Shown here piece by piece: positions 36,278 to 45,233 of a stretch of 64,000 nucleotides of DNA (positions within the stretch are counted from its first letter, which is position 1; each line of letters starts with the position of its first letter). Source of the DNA: Puniceicoccaceae bacterium K14 (GTDB lineage: Bacteria > Verrucomicrobiota > Verrucomicrobiia > Opitutales > Opitutaceae); contig JAKYXN010000026.1 of the NCBI GenBank assembly GCA_022538095.1, positions 1 through 64,000 of the forward strand. Reading direction: 5' to 3'. The position numbers and the translations under genes were made by a program. The notes beneath the pieces were generated by a model. The model made no database searches, had not been told where the DNA came from, and worked only from the letters and a program-made list of their open reading frames with translations.

Positions 36278-37447
36278 CTAGTCGTTAAAGAAGTGGCGAC
36301 CGGTCGAGGTGGATTCGTCGTTGTTGTCCGTAGACCAGTAAATGTCATCCATTATTTCGGAAGGCTGAGGGAAGGGGCTTTCGTCAGCAAACTTAGCTGA
36401 GGCTTCCGCTTCGTCGCGCGCTTCTTGATCGATTTGCTTATTTAGCTCCTCGGTTATGATGCCTTGGTCGAGAAGGTACTGTCGGTACAGGTTAATAGGA
36501 TCTCGGTTTTGGCGGTAGTCCTCGATTTCTTCTTTCGTGCGATACTTCTTGTGGTTCGCATCCGCTATTGAGTGACCTTGATAGCGGTAAGTGTGAATTT
36601 CGAGAAGAGTTGGCTTGGACTCGTTGTGAGCTCGTTCCATAGCACGATGTACACCGTCGCGAACTGCAAAGAGAGATTCGCCATTGATGACTTCCCAATC
36701 CATGTTGTAGCCTTCTGCCCGGGCTGCGAGGCCTTCTGCGGGGTGAGAGCTTGAACGTTCTTGGGAGGTTCCCATTGAGTAACCGTTGTTCTCAATGATG
36801 TAGATGACTGGCAGATCCCAAAGAGCAGCCAAATTGAGAGATTCGTGGAAGGCGCCTTGATTGATCGCTCCATCACCAAGGAAACACATACAGCAACCTT
36901 TGAGTCCCTTATATTTCAGAGCATAGGCGATGCCGGCTCCAAGTGGTGTTTGACCGCCTACAATTCCGTGTCCACCCCAGTAATTTTTGTCTGGTGCGAA
37001 GTAGTGCATAGAACCGCCTTTTCCTTTGGAACAGCCAGTCGCTTTTCCGAGGAGTTCAGCCATACACTCGTTCATAGTCATACCAACGCCTAAACCGTGC
37101 GCGTGGTCGCGGTAAGCCGTGATGACATGATCGTTCTCTCCCATGAGAGATACACAACCGGTTGCTAGCGATTCTTGGCCAATATAAAGGTGGAGAAATC
37201 CTCCAATTTTTCCTTGTTGGTAAACGCGAAGAGAACGCTCTTCAAAGCGGCGTATGCGCACCATTTGGCGAAGAAAGCCAATTTTTTCTTCGTCGGTGAG
37301 GTTCTTGTTAATAGGAAGCTTAGCTTCCTTAACAAGATCTGCCTTGTTCGGATTCTTCGTTTTACGAGGAGTTGTTTTTTTTGTACTGCTCACTTCTTCT
37401 GATTCAACGTTTCGGATAAGGAACTCCGAAGAATTTATAGAATTCAC
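36278..37447 (-). CDS. pdhA: Pyruvate dehydrogenase E1 component, alpha subunit
   Basis: 389 residues. The thiamine-diphosphate motif starts at GDGAINQGAFHESLNLAALW and ends with IYIIENNGYSMGTS. The family N-terminus MVRIRRFEERSLRVYQQGKI begins near residue 62, so about 50 charged residues (TKKTTPRKTKNPNKADLVKE) precede the usual start. The start is GTG at 37447; no ribosome-binding site is visible, and a GTG at 37393 is an alternative. First gene of the pdh operon. The basic leader may be an extension rather than an annotation error, since it is in frame and unbroken. Confidence 0.94.
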   Translation of the reverse strand: MNSINSSEFLIRNVESEEVSSTKKTTPRKTKNPNKADLVKEAKLPINKNLTDEEKIGFLRQMVRIRRFEERSLRVYQQGKIGGFLHLYIGQESLATGCVSLMGENDHVITAYRDHAHGLGVGMTMNECMAELLGKATGCSKGKGGSMHYFAPDKNYWGGHGIVGGQTPLGAGIAYALKYKGLKGCCMCFLGDGAINQGAFHESLNLAALWDLPVIYIIENNGYSMGTSQERSSSHPAEGLAARAEGYNMDWEVINGESLFAVRDGVHRAMERAHNESKPTLLEIHTYRYQGHSIADANHKKYRTKEEIEDYRQNRDPINLYRQYLLDQGIITEELNKQIDQEARDEAEASAKFADESPFPQPSEIMDDIYWSTDNNDESTSTGRHFFND

Positions 37448-37512
37448 TAAAGATCAAGTCGATAGCCTGATCTTTGCTAGCAAAAAGGCTTAAAGCGGCT
37501 CAACTGTAAAGG

Positions 37513-38007
37513 TTAAGAGCTCTTTATGACCTGCTCGATTTCAAATTCGAGCGGTTTCCCGGGGGTGCAGTCGGCTTTCAAAGCGACGAAATCTTTGTGG
37601 TATTTATCGTAAATTTCCCAAAGTCCGGTTTTGTCTGTTTCGGGAATCGGCAGGGTGTTGATTTCCTCACGGGAGAAGAACTCGAAATTCCCTTCGTCAA
37701 TTTCCGGCGGAATATCGTTGATTGGTTTATCGCAAGTGAAGAGAAACATGAGCCAATGTCCGCTTCCTTCGTAGGCTTTCTCGGCAGCCATGCAAAAGAG
37801 GTGTAAATCCTTATTGGATATATGAATACCGACTTCTTCGTGTGTTTCTCTGATGGCGCATTCGAAGGGGGATTCCCCGGTAGTCATTTCTAGTTTGCCG
37901 CCGATTGGGCTCCAGAGGCCTTTGTTGGGCACTTTCTTGCGTTGCAAAAGGAGGAACTTTCCTTGCGAGTTTTTGAGAAAAATCAATACGCTAATCTTGT
38001 ATTGCAT
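37513..38007 (-). CDS. Nudix hydrolase
   Basis: 164 residues from the ATG at 38007 (MQYKISVLIFLKNSQGKFLL), where the Nudix fold begins. ATG 38073 and TTG 38094 would add residues without family resemblance. The Nudix box is GGKLEMTTGESPFECAIRET then HEEVGI, keeping the REx2EE glutamates that bind magnesium. It hydrolyses a nucleoside diphosphate linked to another group; the sequence resembles MutT/8-oxo-dGTPase types but the substrate cannot be fixed. It reads leftward toward pdhA's upstream side and is divergent from the pilus locus. Confidence 0.85.
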   Translation of the reverse strand: MQYKISVLIFLKNSQGKFLLLQRKKVPNKGLWSPIGGKLEMTTGESPFECAIRETHEEVGIHISNKDLHLFCMAAEKAYEGSGHWLMFLFTCDKPINDIPPEIDEGNFEFFSREEINTLPIPETDKTGLWEIYDKYHKDFVALKADCTPGKPLEFEIEQVIKSS

Positions 38008-38127
38008 CGTGGTTGGAATTAGGCACTTTAAGCGGGGTTTCTCGTCAAGAGTATTCGAGAGACAATTTCCCATCGTTATTTGCCAAACTCCCAACTCACG
38101 TTTAACCTTCGGCCTTTTATTGCACCC

Positions 38128-38730
38128 ATGAATGCGACTTTGAATCGAATTTGCACTGCTGTTTCCCTTTTTTTTATTGGTTCATGCATCGTTGTCGCTG
38201 AATCCATCGAAGTGCGGGAATTAGAGTATTCACTGATCAAATATGAATCGAGCGATGAATGGTATGAGCTGAGTATCGAATTAGAAGCGTTTCGCGATAG
38301 TCAGGATGAAGAGCGACGTGATCCAAGTTTCATAGACAATATTCGAGTCGAGGTTTTCGTGGCTACTGAAATTCGAGCGACTGGGCGAAAAAAACCGTTT
38401 GAGTTCTATAGATCAGGGGTCGAGTTGGTTTCGATTGAACAAGGCAGGACATTTGTCCGATTTTATTTGCCGCCGGAGATTGTTAAGCGTGATCGAGTGC
38501 GAGGGGAGCCACACTCCTTTATAGTGCGTGTGTATCGCGGTGAAGAATTATTGAATCAGTCACTTTCTCGTTCGCTCAATCGAGAGTCGGTTCTGGCTAA
38601 TTTCGAAAAGCGCCTTGCTGAAAATATCGCAGCCAACGATGGGATATTACTTCCTCAGAAGGGCACCCCGTTTTTCAACGAGTATTCGGGTGCTTCAACA
38701 ACAGGGAAGGGTGCCCCTTTTTCTAATTAG
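38128..38730 (+). CDS. Amuc_1102-family pilus-like protein
   Basis: 200 residues from the ATG at 38128, the first residue of a signal peptide (MNATLNRICTAVSLFFIGSC, IVVAES). The mature domain is all-beta: EVRELEYSLIKYESSDEWYE, FIDNIRVEVFVATEIRATGR, EFYRSGVELVSIEQGRTFVR, FYLPPEIVKRDR. This fits the immunoglobulin-like Amuc_1102 protein. It is the first of five genes in the same order as Akkermansia Amuc_1102-1098. The C-terminus carries two KG(T/A)PF motifs (QKGTPFFNEYSG, GKGAPFSN), and its DNA forms a hairpin at 38661-38722. Name rests on synteny plus general fold. Confidence 0.75.
   Translation: MNATLNRICTAVSLFFIGSCIVVAESIEVRELEYSLIKYESSDEWYELSIELEAFRDSQDEERRDPSFIDNIRVEVFVATEIRATGRKKPFEFYRSGVELVSIEQGRTFVRFYLPPEIVKRDRVRGEPHSFIVRVYRGEELLNQSLSRSLNRESVLANFEKRLAENIAANDGILLPQKGTPFFNEYSGASTTGKGAPFSN
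38661..38722 (+). terminator. Hairpin overlapping the end of the Amuc_1102-like gene
   Basis: GGGCACCC (38661-38668) pairs perfectly with GGGTGCCC (38709-38716), followed by T5. A third copy GGGTGC (38688-38693) could compete for the first arm. It lies inside the last codons. It may terminate or attenuate transcription before the pilM gene 128 bp downstream. Confidence 0.4.
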
Positions 38731-38858
38731 ATTGCTGAAACAAATTCGCTCCTTAGACAACCGATAATGAATTTTGTATCGCCTTTTGGTGGAATCTCTT
38801 AGGCATTTATCGTTTTTCCTTGTCGTAAGGGTCAGGTTTTCAAAAATTGGTAAACTGA

Positions 38859-40556
38859 ATGAGTTCCTCAAGATATCTAGTTATTAGCTGTGGTTCCTGC
38901 CATCTGGTCGCCGCTCATCTTGAGATGAACCCAAATGGTCGTTGTAGTCTGATCGAATACCATGTAGAAGACGTTTCGTTTAATACGACGGACCCTCTTC
39001 TCTGGCTGAAGGCTGCTTCGCGCTGTTTTCGTGATGTTAGGAGAAAATTTTCTTCCGAATTACCTGTCGGCTTTGTCGTGCCGGGGCATTTGATATTAAG
39101 TAAGTATCTAAAGATTCCTCAAGTACCGGCTGCTAGACGTGCGAAAATCATAGCGTACGAGGCAAAGCAGAATATTCCGTATCCACTCGGGGAAGTCACT
39201 TGGGGAAGCCATGTGATCGGCGAGGACGACCTCGATTTCGAAAGTGTGATAGCCGCATGTAAGACTGACTTCGTGGAAGCGCTTTCACGCTATGGAAAAG
39301 AGGCTAAGATGGATCCGGACTCGATCGGTCCGGCTTTTGTCGCCTTGTTAAACGGCTTTCGTTACAATTATCCGGAACAAACAGAGCCAGTTTTGATTAT
39401 GTCGATTGGTGCAAAATCGACTGATTTGATTTATCTCGATGGCACTGGTTTTTTCTCGAGAAATATCTCCATAGGCGGTGACTCGGTAACGCATGACATT
39501 GAGGAGCGGTTAGATACGGACTTTGATAATGCGGAAGCCGTCAAGCTTGCTGCGATTGATGGTACAGCTATTCCAGACATGGAAAAAGATGCCTTTGCGG
39601 CGGCTAGTGCAGAGTTTCGTCAACGAATCGCAACAGAAGTGGTGAGAACCAAAGCGATTTGTAAGATGCAAGGATTGGAAAAGGACCCAAGTGTTTGTTT
39701 TGTAACAGGCGGAGGGGCTTTGCTTCCTGATTTGTTAAGTGTCTTAAGTGAATCCCTGTCTATTAAGGTTCAAGAGTACAATCCCCTGCGAAAAATCAAG
39801 TTGGATTGGGTGCAGGATAAGCCAAACCTCGAAACGGAGGTCGCATTGTTGGCTAACTGCGTTGGGGCGGCAATAGGGCATTTTGTTCCGGACGCTGTGG
39901 AAGTAGACTTGGTTCCTAAGAGCATTGTCTGGCAGAGAAAGTTTAGCAGGCAACAGCCTTACTTTATTGCTGCTGCGCTTTTCGCCTGCGCTGCAGTTGC
40001 GTTGCCTCTAATAAATTCGACTGTCGCTATTCATGCTCACGAGCAAGAGATCCAGAATTTGGATGCGCAAATTGCTCCAATAAAAAATGTGAATAGCAGG
40101 ATTCTAAACAAAATTGAGGAGATTGAAGAGCTTCAGTCCGCGATTGAAAAATCCTCCACGATTGTGTCGTCGCGTTTGAATTGGGTTCGTTTTTTATCAG
40201 ATATGCAGCAACGATTGCTAGGCGTCGAAGATGTTTGGCTCGATAAGCTAGAATTTAGTAGGGAGTCGGACGTGACTTCACGTTTGGCGGGATCTCGCCT
40301 CGCTCGCAAAAACGAATCGGCGGAAAAAAGCGAAGACGCTCCGCTTAAACTGGAGTTGGAAGGACGTTTGATCGATGCGAAGAATCCGTTATCAACGGTG
40401 AGTGAAGATTCTTACGCTCGGGTGAAATCTCTCTTGGAAAATATTGAAGCGTCTGGCTTTGTTCAATCCTTGGATGGTGAACGGTTTGATAATAGTGTAC
40501 CTGGAATCCTGAAGTTTAGTTTTACTTTAACAATCAACCCTGAGCTACCCTTATAG
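38859..40556 (+). CDS. pilM: PilM-type ATPase fused to a PilN-like domain (Amuc_1101 family)
   Basis: 565 residues. Residues 1-345 have the actin-like PilM pattern: FVVPGHLILSKYLKIPQVPA, RRAKIIAYEAKQNIPYPLGE, VLIMSIGAKSTDLIYLDG, FFSRNISIGGDSVTHDIEER, VCFVTGGGALLPDLLSVLSE. A membrane helix follows (YFIAAALFACAAVALPLI), then a coiled coil (EIQNLDAQIAPIKNVNSRIL) and a PilN-like periplasmic part (RFLSDMQQRLLGVEDVWLDK). So the cytoplasmic ring protein and its membrane partner are one polypeptide. It would link the inner-membrane platform to the downstream Amuc_1100/1099-like proteins. The next gene starts after one spacer base. Confidence 0.85.
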   Translation: MSSSRYLVISCGSCHLVAAHLEMNPNGRCSLIEYHVEDVSFNTTDPLLWLKAASRCFRDVRRKFSSELPVGFVVPGHLILSKYLKIPQVPAARRAKIIAYEAKQNIPYPLGEVTWGSHVIGEDDLDFESVIAACKTDFVEALSRYGKEAKMDPDSIGPAFVALLNGFRYNYPEQTEPVLIMSIGAKSTDLIYLDGTGFFSRNISIGGDSVTHDIEERLDTDFDNAEAVKLAAIDGTAIPDMEKDAFAAASAEFRQRIATEVVRTKAICKMQGLEKDPSVCFVTGGGALLPDLLSVLSESLSIKVQEYNPLRKIKLDWVQDKPNLETEVALLANCVGAAIGHFVPDAVEVDLVPKSIVWQRKFSRQQPYFIAAALFACAAVALPLINSTVAIHAHEQEIQNLDAQIAPIKNVNSRILNKIEEIEELQSAIEKSSTIVSSRLNWVRFLSDMQQRLLGVEDVWLDKLEFSRESDVTSRLAGSRLARKNESAEKSEDAPLKLELEGRLIDAKNPLSTVSEDSYARVKSLLENIEASGFVQSLDGERFDNSVPGILKFSFTLTINPELPL

Positions 40557-40557
40557 T

Positions 40558-41523
40558 ATGGATTGGATGAAGAAAAATCCATTATTCTACGGTGCCTTGA
40601 TTGTTATATTGGCAACTATTTTAGTGAGTCTCTGGTACATGTCTAAGCAAGCAGCATTGCTGGCAAATCTGGAATCTGAATATGAAACAAAAAGTCGAGC
40701 GTTCGAGCTTTATCTTAAGCGAAGTCCCGCTCCGACTAGAGCGAATTTGGAAGCTCTTGAGGGTAATTATGCTGAATTGTATTCACTTTATGAGCGCACG
40801 CAAGTGGCTCTCAATTTGAACACATTCGACAAGGAATTATTTTTTGGTGAAGTTCCAAGTTCGAAGACTGACTCGTTTTTCGAAATTGCGAGGTATGTGG
40901 AAAGCGCTAGAAGTTTAGCGGGGAAAGAAGAAGTTGAAGTTTTTGAAGGCGAGCGTTTTGGGTTTGATACCTATACAAATTTTGGACCGGATTTGGAAGA
41001 CATCGAAACGGTGCATCACCAAGTAAAGATCATGGAGTTTCTTGTGCACTCAGCTTTGAAGGCGGGAATTCGTGAGTTTGTTTCAATCCAGAGGGAGCTG
41101 CCTCAAGAGGGAGGAAATGCATCTGTAGTGGATCATTATTCTGTTAGCGATTTGTTTAAATTGGATGCGATGGATGCTACGCGCATCGATGGCGTAATCG
41201 ATTCAGATGCTTTTCGAATAAAGTTTAGCAGCCAATCTTATGGTTTGCGCAATTTTCTCAACCAGGTTGTGAATTCGTCGCTGCCATTTGTGGTTTGTAA
41301 GATTGAGGTGGGGACAACAGTGACTCCAGACGAAAGCGCTAAGCGCGATGTCATAATTGATAGCCCATTCTTGAACCCCGATGAGGGGAGTCGCGTTATG
41401 GAAGCTGCTCAGATCCCGATTATTGCGGAAAATGAGTCGGAATTTACGATCACGATTGAATTTTTGAAAAACGCTAAGACGTTCGAATTGCCTGAGAGTT
41501 GGAAGGGGGAAACGGGTGCTTAA
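40558..41523 (+). CDS. Amuc_1100-family pilus-like protein
   Basis: 321 residues. Short cytoplasmic start, one membrane helix (LFYGALIVILATILVSLWYM, residues 9-28), a coiled coil (ALLANLESEYETKSRAFELY), then an alpha/beta periplasmic domain with SQSYGLRNFLNQVVNSSLPF resembling PilO-like proteins. In Akkermansia the matching protein (Amuc_1100) is exposed at the outer surface and signals to host receptors. Here it stands in the same position, between PilM-like and Amuc_1099-like genes, in what looks like a free-living organism. It starts one base after the pilM stop and overlaps the next gene by 8 bp. Confidence 0.82.
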   Translation: MDWMKKNPLFYGALIVILATILVSLWYMSKQAALLANLESEYETKSRAFELYLKRSPAPTRANLEALEGNYAELYSLYERTQVALNLNTFDKELFFGEVPSSKTDSFFEIARYVESARSLAGKEEVEVFEGERFGFDTYTNFGPDLEDIETVHHQVKIMEFLVHSALKAGIREFVSIQRELPQEGGNASVVDHYSVSDLFKLDAMDATRIDGVIDSDAFRIKFSSQSYGLRNFLNQVVNSSLPFVVCKIEVGTTVTPDESAKRDVIIDSPFLNPDEGSRVMEAAQIPIIAENESEFTITIEFLKNAKTFELPESWKGETGA

Positions 41524-42460
41524 GTTCAAACTATTCGATTTTTTGGATAAGCTTCTTTTGCTTTTGGCAATGGGAATATTTCTTTTTGTAGGTTTCTTTG
41601 GGATACGCCAAGCAAGGAACTTAACTGCAATGTCTTCGCAGTCGCGCCAAATGTTGTCTGACAGCAAAGTGGATTGCGAATATTATGAAGCAAAATTAGA
41701 ACGCCCTGAATTACTCGAATGGAAGCGGCCGAGAGGTCAAAGCAAAGGGGAAGACTGGGTCTTCGATGTTTTCACTCCACCCGTGATTTATTATAATCCA
41801 GTGACCGCTGAGTTTACCGTGACGCCGCCCAGTTTTGAGGCGAAGACGATCGTTGAAGCGCCAAAATTGAGATTTGATCTTGAATTGCTCGAAGTCAGGC
41901 AACGTCCATATCGGTTGCAGCTTTTGGGGTATGCAGGTGACGAGGGGGATTATGTTGCATATTTCGAGTACGAGCCGACGGGCGATATGCTGCTAGCCCG
42001 AGCGGATGAATTGATTGTTGAAGCAGGGGTTAAAGTCCTTTCGATTGGGGTGCAACGCATGCAAGTTGACCAAGAAGGCCTTACGCCTGTGTATCAGAAT
42101 GTCGGGGTAGCTCGTGTATTAGATTATGATAGCGGCGAGGAAATATTCTTAACCAACATGGAAACTAAGATTTTTTCTGATTTAGAAGCAAAAGTACGCT
42201 CGACTGTAAATGGCGAGACCTTTGTTGTTCGCGAAGGAGGGCAGATTGAACACAACAACGGTTACTACATTGTGGGGGACCTTTCTTCAGATCCGGAAGA
42301 GGCGATGATCACTCGTATCTCTGAGGAAGGTGATCGACGTCAATCAAAGTTGCTAATGCCGATTTCTTCTCAACGAGATACTTCAAGCGATTTTACAGAA
42401 GAGATTGAAAATAGTCCTTTTTCAATTCGACCTTCACTTAATTCTCGTCCTAATAGTTAA
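41516..42460 (+). CDS. Amuc_1099-family pilus-system protein
   Basis: 314 residues. One N-terminal membrane helix (LFDFLDKLLLLLAMGIFLFV, then GFFGI) followed by a periplasmic region with KLRFDLELLEVRQRPYRLQL, LLGYAGDEGDYVAYFEYEPT and FVVREGGQIEHNNGYYIVGD. I see no catalytic motif; the beta-rich segment may be PilP-like and contact the secretin. The start codon overlaps the Amuc_1100-like gene by 8 bp, indicating coupled translation. The secretin gene begins 34 bp downstream. Name rests on gene order and size. Confidence 0.72.
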   Translation: MLKFKLFDFLDKLLLLLAMGIFLFVGFFGIRQARNLTAMSSQSRQMLSDSKVDCEYYEAKLERPELLEWKRPRGQSKGEDWVFDVFTPPVIYYNPVTAEFTVTPPSFEAKTIVEAPKLRFDLELLEVRQRPYRLQLLGYAGDEGDYVAYFEYEPTGDMLLARADELIVEAGVKVLSIGVQRMQVDQEGLTPVYQNVGVARVLDYDSGEEIFLTNMETKIFSDLEAKVRSTVNGETFVVREGGQIEHNNGYYIVGDLSSDPEEAMITRISEEGDRRQSKLLMPISSQRDTSSDFTEEIENSPFSIRPSLNSRPNS

Positions 42461-42494
42461 CCACGGCTCAAATCTCTAAACAACACCCCAACCT

Positions 42495-45068
42495 ATGAAA
42501 AATCCACTACAACTTATACATCGCTTATTACGAGCTAGCGTTGTGTTGGCTCTCTTGGCGACGTGTAGCTTTACATACGCTCAAAGCGACACTGAAACAA
42601 AAATTAAGCTCATGTCAGAAGCTCTTCAAGCGAGAGACGATGGTGATTTGGAAACATCACGCACAAGGCTTGAAGAACTTCTCAAGATCGTGCCTAATGA
42701 TGCTTCGGTGAAGCGGATTTTGCAGGATGTGGAGACGATGATTGCAGAGAAGAAGCGTCGTCCTAATTCAGATCCAGTTTCCCAAGATACACCGGAAAGA
42801 AGAGCAGCCTTGTTAAATGAGGCAAAATATATGGCCGAGCTCGAAGCAGAGCGTATTGATAAAAGCATGTCCGATGCGCGTGAAATTCGGGATGTAGCGT
42901 TGAGACAAGCAAAGCGAGGCGATTACGATACGGCGTTAATCAATATTGAAAAGGCGTTGAATACGGTAGAATTGAACCCGCTAACGAAAACGTTGGTAGA
43001 CGAACTAAAGCGGGATCAACGAGAAATAATGCGCGATAAATCGCAATACGGTGCGAGTTCAACGTCAACCGCTAGTAGTGGCAAAAAGGGGCGAGGTAAA
43101 AATGCGAAACTCCCAATTGATCAAATTAGCCCAGATTACGTAAGTTTACAGGAGGAGATCTCTGCTCTAGAGCTTCGTGCTCGATCTCAGTTTTTTGCAG
43201 GAGATATCGATGGCGCTGAAGCGACTTTCAAGCAAATCGAAGTTTTGGATCCAAATAATGATAAAGCAAAGAGCTTCCTTATTCGGATTTCCCGTGAGCG
43301 TGAATCGATGGCTTTCCTAAACAAGCTTAAGACGCGTGAGCAACTTTTAGAAGAAGTATCCAGCGCTTGGCAACGCCCTGGTATTTATGAAGAGCGTCCC
43401 GATTTGAGTCCGACTGTGATGGGACCGGCGCCTTTGCAGCAGAAGCTGAATAATATAATAATCCCAACGGTTAATTTTACTAATGTGGACCTTACTCGTG
43501 TTGTGAATACATTGAGTGCAATTTCGGAGGAATTTGATAATACGGATGTAGGAACTCGCGGAGTGAATCTCGTGTTAATAGACCCAGACCGTACGAATCC
43601 CTTGGTTAATATCACACTTAGAAATCTATCAATTAAGCGTATCTTGGACTTTATCGTTGATTCTGTTGGCTTTCAATATGAAGTACAGCAGGACGCCGTC
43701 GTTCTACGCCCGGGTGGAGAGCGTAGAAATCTGAATACAGAAGTATTCCCTGTATCTCGATCAACTGTGATTCGCATGACAGGTCTTAGTGGCAGTGGTC
43801 AATCCGACTATGAGAACGATCCGTTTGCGAATGGGGCGACATCGCCCGCTAGGGGCTTTGCAGATGACGCGAATACGATTCGTACTTTCTTGCAACAAGC
43901 GGGTGTCGATTTCACGGGTGTTGAAGGCAGTACAATGGCTTACGATGGATCCGCGATGATAGTGACTCAGTCGTCTAGAAACCTAGAGCGTATCCGAAAT
44001 ATTCTGAATCGCTATACAGACGTAAAACAGGTGGAAATCGAAGCGAAGTTTTTGGAAGTGGAAGAAGGAGCTCTTGATGAGCTTGGCTTTGATTGGTTTG
44101 TTTCAGAAGATGGTGCCCTAGGGGGTGATGGAGTGGCAACTGGAGACGATGAAATTTACCAATCTTCGATGAGAACATTAGCTGATACTGCTCCGCAGGC
44201 CCTTTCAGGGGCTATTGTGATCACTAATGAAGATGGTGGTAAAATTGAGTCTCCACTTACTGCTCCTTCGTTGCCAGGTGGACTTCAGCTTGGAGTTGGA
44301 ACTAATCCATTCACTGAGGTTTTTGGCAGGATAGATGATGTTGCATTGAATGTAACCATTCGGGCCCTTTCGCAAAAATCAGGTTCTGATCTGCTGAGTG
44401 CCCCTAAAGTGACTGTGCTTTCGGGAAACCAAGCTGAAATTAGCGTAGGCCAAGAGTTTCGCTATCCGACAAGTTACAGTGACACAGAAAGCAATGTTGG
44501 CAGTTCGAGTGAGAATACGTCTGGAGCAGGTGTAACAATCACACCTGGTACGCCTGAAGATTTCGAAACGCGAAACGTCGGTGTTGAGTTGTCGGTTACG
44601 CCGATTGTCGAAGAAGATGATTACAGTATCACTTTGGAGATGAACCCGAAGGTAACCGAATTTGAAGGATTTGTTGAATACGGAGGAGCGAGCGTTGCGA
44701 TAGCAGGAGGTCGAACGGTAACAGCTCCGTCTGGTTTCTATCAGCCAATTTTCTCTGTACGGGAAGTCTCCACAAAGGTAACGATTTGGGATGGCGCGAC
44801 TGTTGTCATGGGTGGCTTGACTCGAGAAGAAGTCGTGACCGTTTCTGATAAGGTACCATTTCTTGGCGACATTCCTTTGTTTGGCCGTTTCTTCCGTTCG
44901 GAAGGAGAAAGCTCGGCGAAGCGCAATTTGCTAATTTTTGTTACAGCAAACCTCGTCAGTCCTGGTGGTTCGCCGAAGCGCCAAACTTTAAGAGGAGTGA
45001 GCCCTGGTTCAATGTTCCAAAATCCAACGATCGTGACTCCAGGTGGCAGTGAGTCGCGTAGCCAGTAG
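42495..45068 (+). CDS. Amuc_1098-family secretin, outer-membrane pore
   Basis: 857 residues. Signal peptide (LLRASVVLALLATCSFTYAQ), then TPR-like helical repeats (residues 30-280; ALQARDDGDLETSRTRLEEL, ALRQAKRGDYDTALINIEKA), STN-like and secretin N domains (IPTVNFTNVDLTRVVNTLSA, RILDFIVDSVGFQYEVQQDA, MIVTQSSRNLERIRNILNRY), and the secretin core (VEIEAKFLEVEEGALDELGF, ISVGQEFRYPTSYSD, VVMGGLTREEVVTVSDKVPF, LGDIPLFGRFFR). It forms the outer-membrane ring for the pilus-like machine. The N-terminal TPR may replace a separate pilotin. Last gene of the locus. Confidence 0.93.
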   Translation: MKNPLQLIHRLLRASVVLALLATCSFTYAQSDTETKIKLMSEALQARDDGDLETSRTRLEELLKIVPNDASVKRILQDVETMIAEKKRRPNSDPVSQDTPERRAALLNEAKYMAELEAERIDKSMSDAREIRDVALRQAKRGDYDTALINIEKALNTVELNPLTKTLVDELKRDQREIMRDKSQYGASSTSTASSGKKGRGKNAKLPIDQISPDYVSLQEEISALELRARSQFFAGDIDGAEATFKQIEVLDPNNDKAKSFLIRISRERESMAFLNKLKTREQLLEEVSSAWQRPGIYEERPDLSPTVMGPAPLQQKLNNIIIPTVNFTNVDLTRVVNTLSAISEEFDNTDVGTRGVNLVLIDPDRTNPLVNITLRNLSIKRILDFIVDSVGFQYEVQQDAVVLRPGGERRNLNTEVFPVSRSTVIRMTGLSGSGQSDYENDPFANGATSPARGFADDANTIRTFLQQAGVDFTGVEGSTMAYDGSAMIVTQSSRNLERIRNILNRYTDVKQVEIEAKFLEVEEGALDELGFDWFVSEDGALGGDGVATGDDEIYQSSMRTLADTAPQALSGAIVITNEDGGKIESPLTAPSLPGGLQLGVGTNPFTEVFGRIDDVALNVTIRALSQKSGSDLLSAPKVTVLSGNQAEISVGQEFRYPTSYSDTESNVGSSSENTSGAGVTITPGTPEDFETRNVGVELSVTPIVEEDDYSITLEMNPKVTEFEGFVEYGGASVAIAGGRTVTAPSGFYQPIFSVREVSTKVTIWDGATVVMGGLTREEVVTVSDKVPFLGDIPLFGRFFRSEGESSAKRNLLIFVTANLVSPGGSPKRQTLRGVSPGSMFQNPTIVTPGGSESRSQ

Positions 45069-45099
45069 GGATTTGATTATTAGCTAATTAATTTGAGTG

Positions 45100-45123
45100 C
45101 CCTCGTGCAAGCTTGCGTGGGGG
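45100..45123 (+). terminator. Weak hairpin after the secretin gene
   Basis: CCCTCGTGCAA pairs with TTGCGTGGGGG (11 bp, three G-U). It is followed by TATTAAAA rather than a T tract, so termination would be inefficient. Confidence 0.35.
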
Positions 45124-45233
45124 TATTAAAACAATGTTATGGGGTTTTAAAGTACTGTTTTGTATTTAGGTAAAATAAACTAAGTGTAATTATTATTGAC
45201 TAGGTATTTGTAGCATTTACTTCAGTAAGTCGT

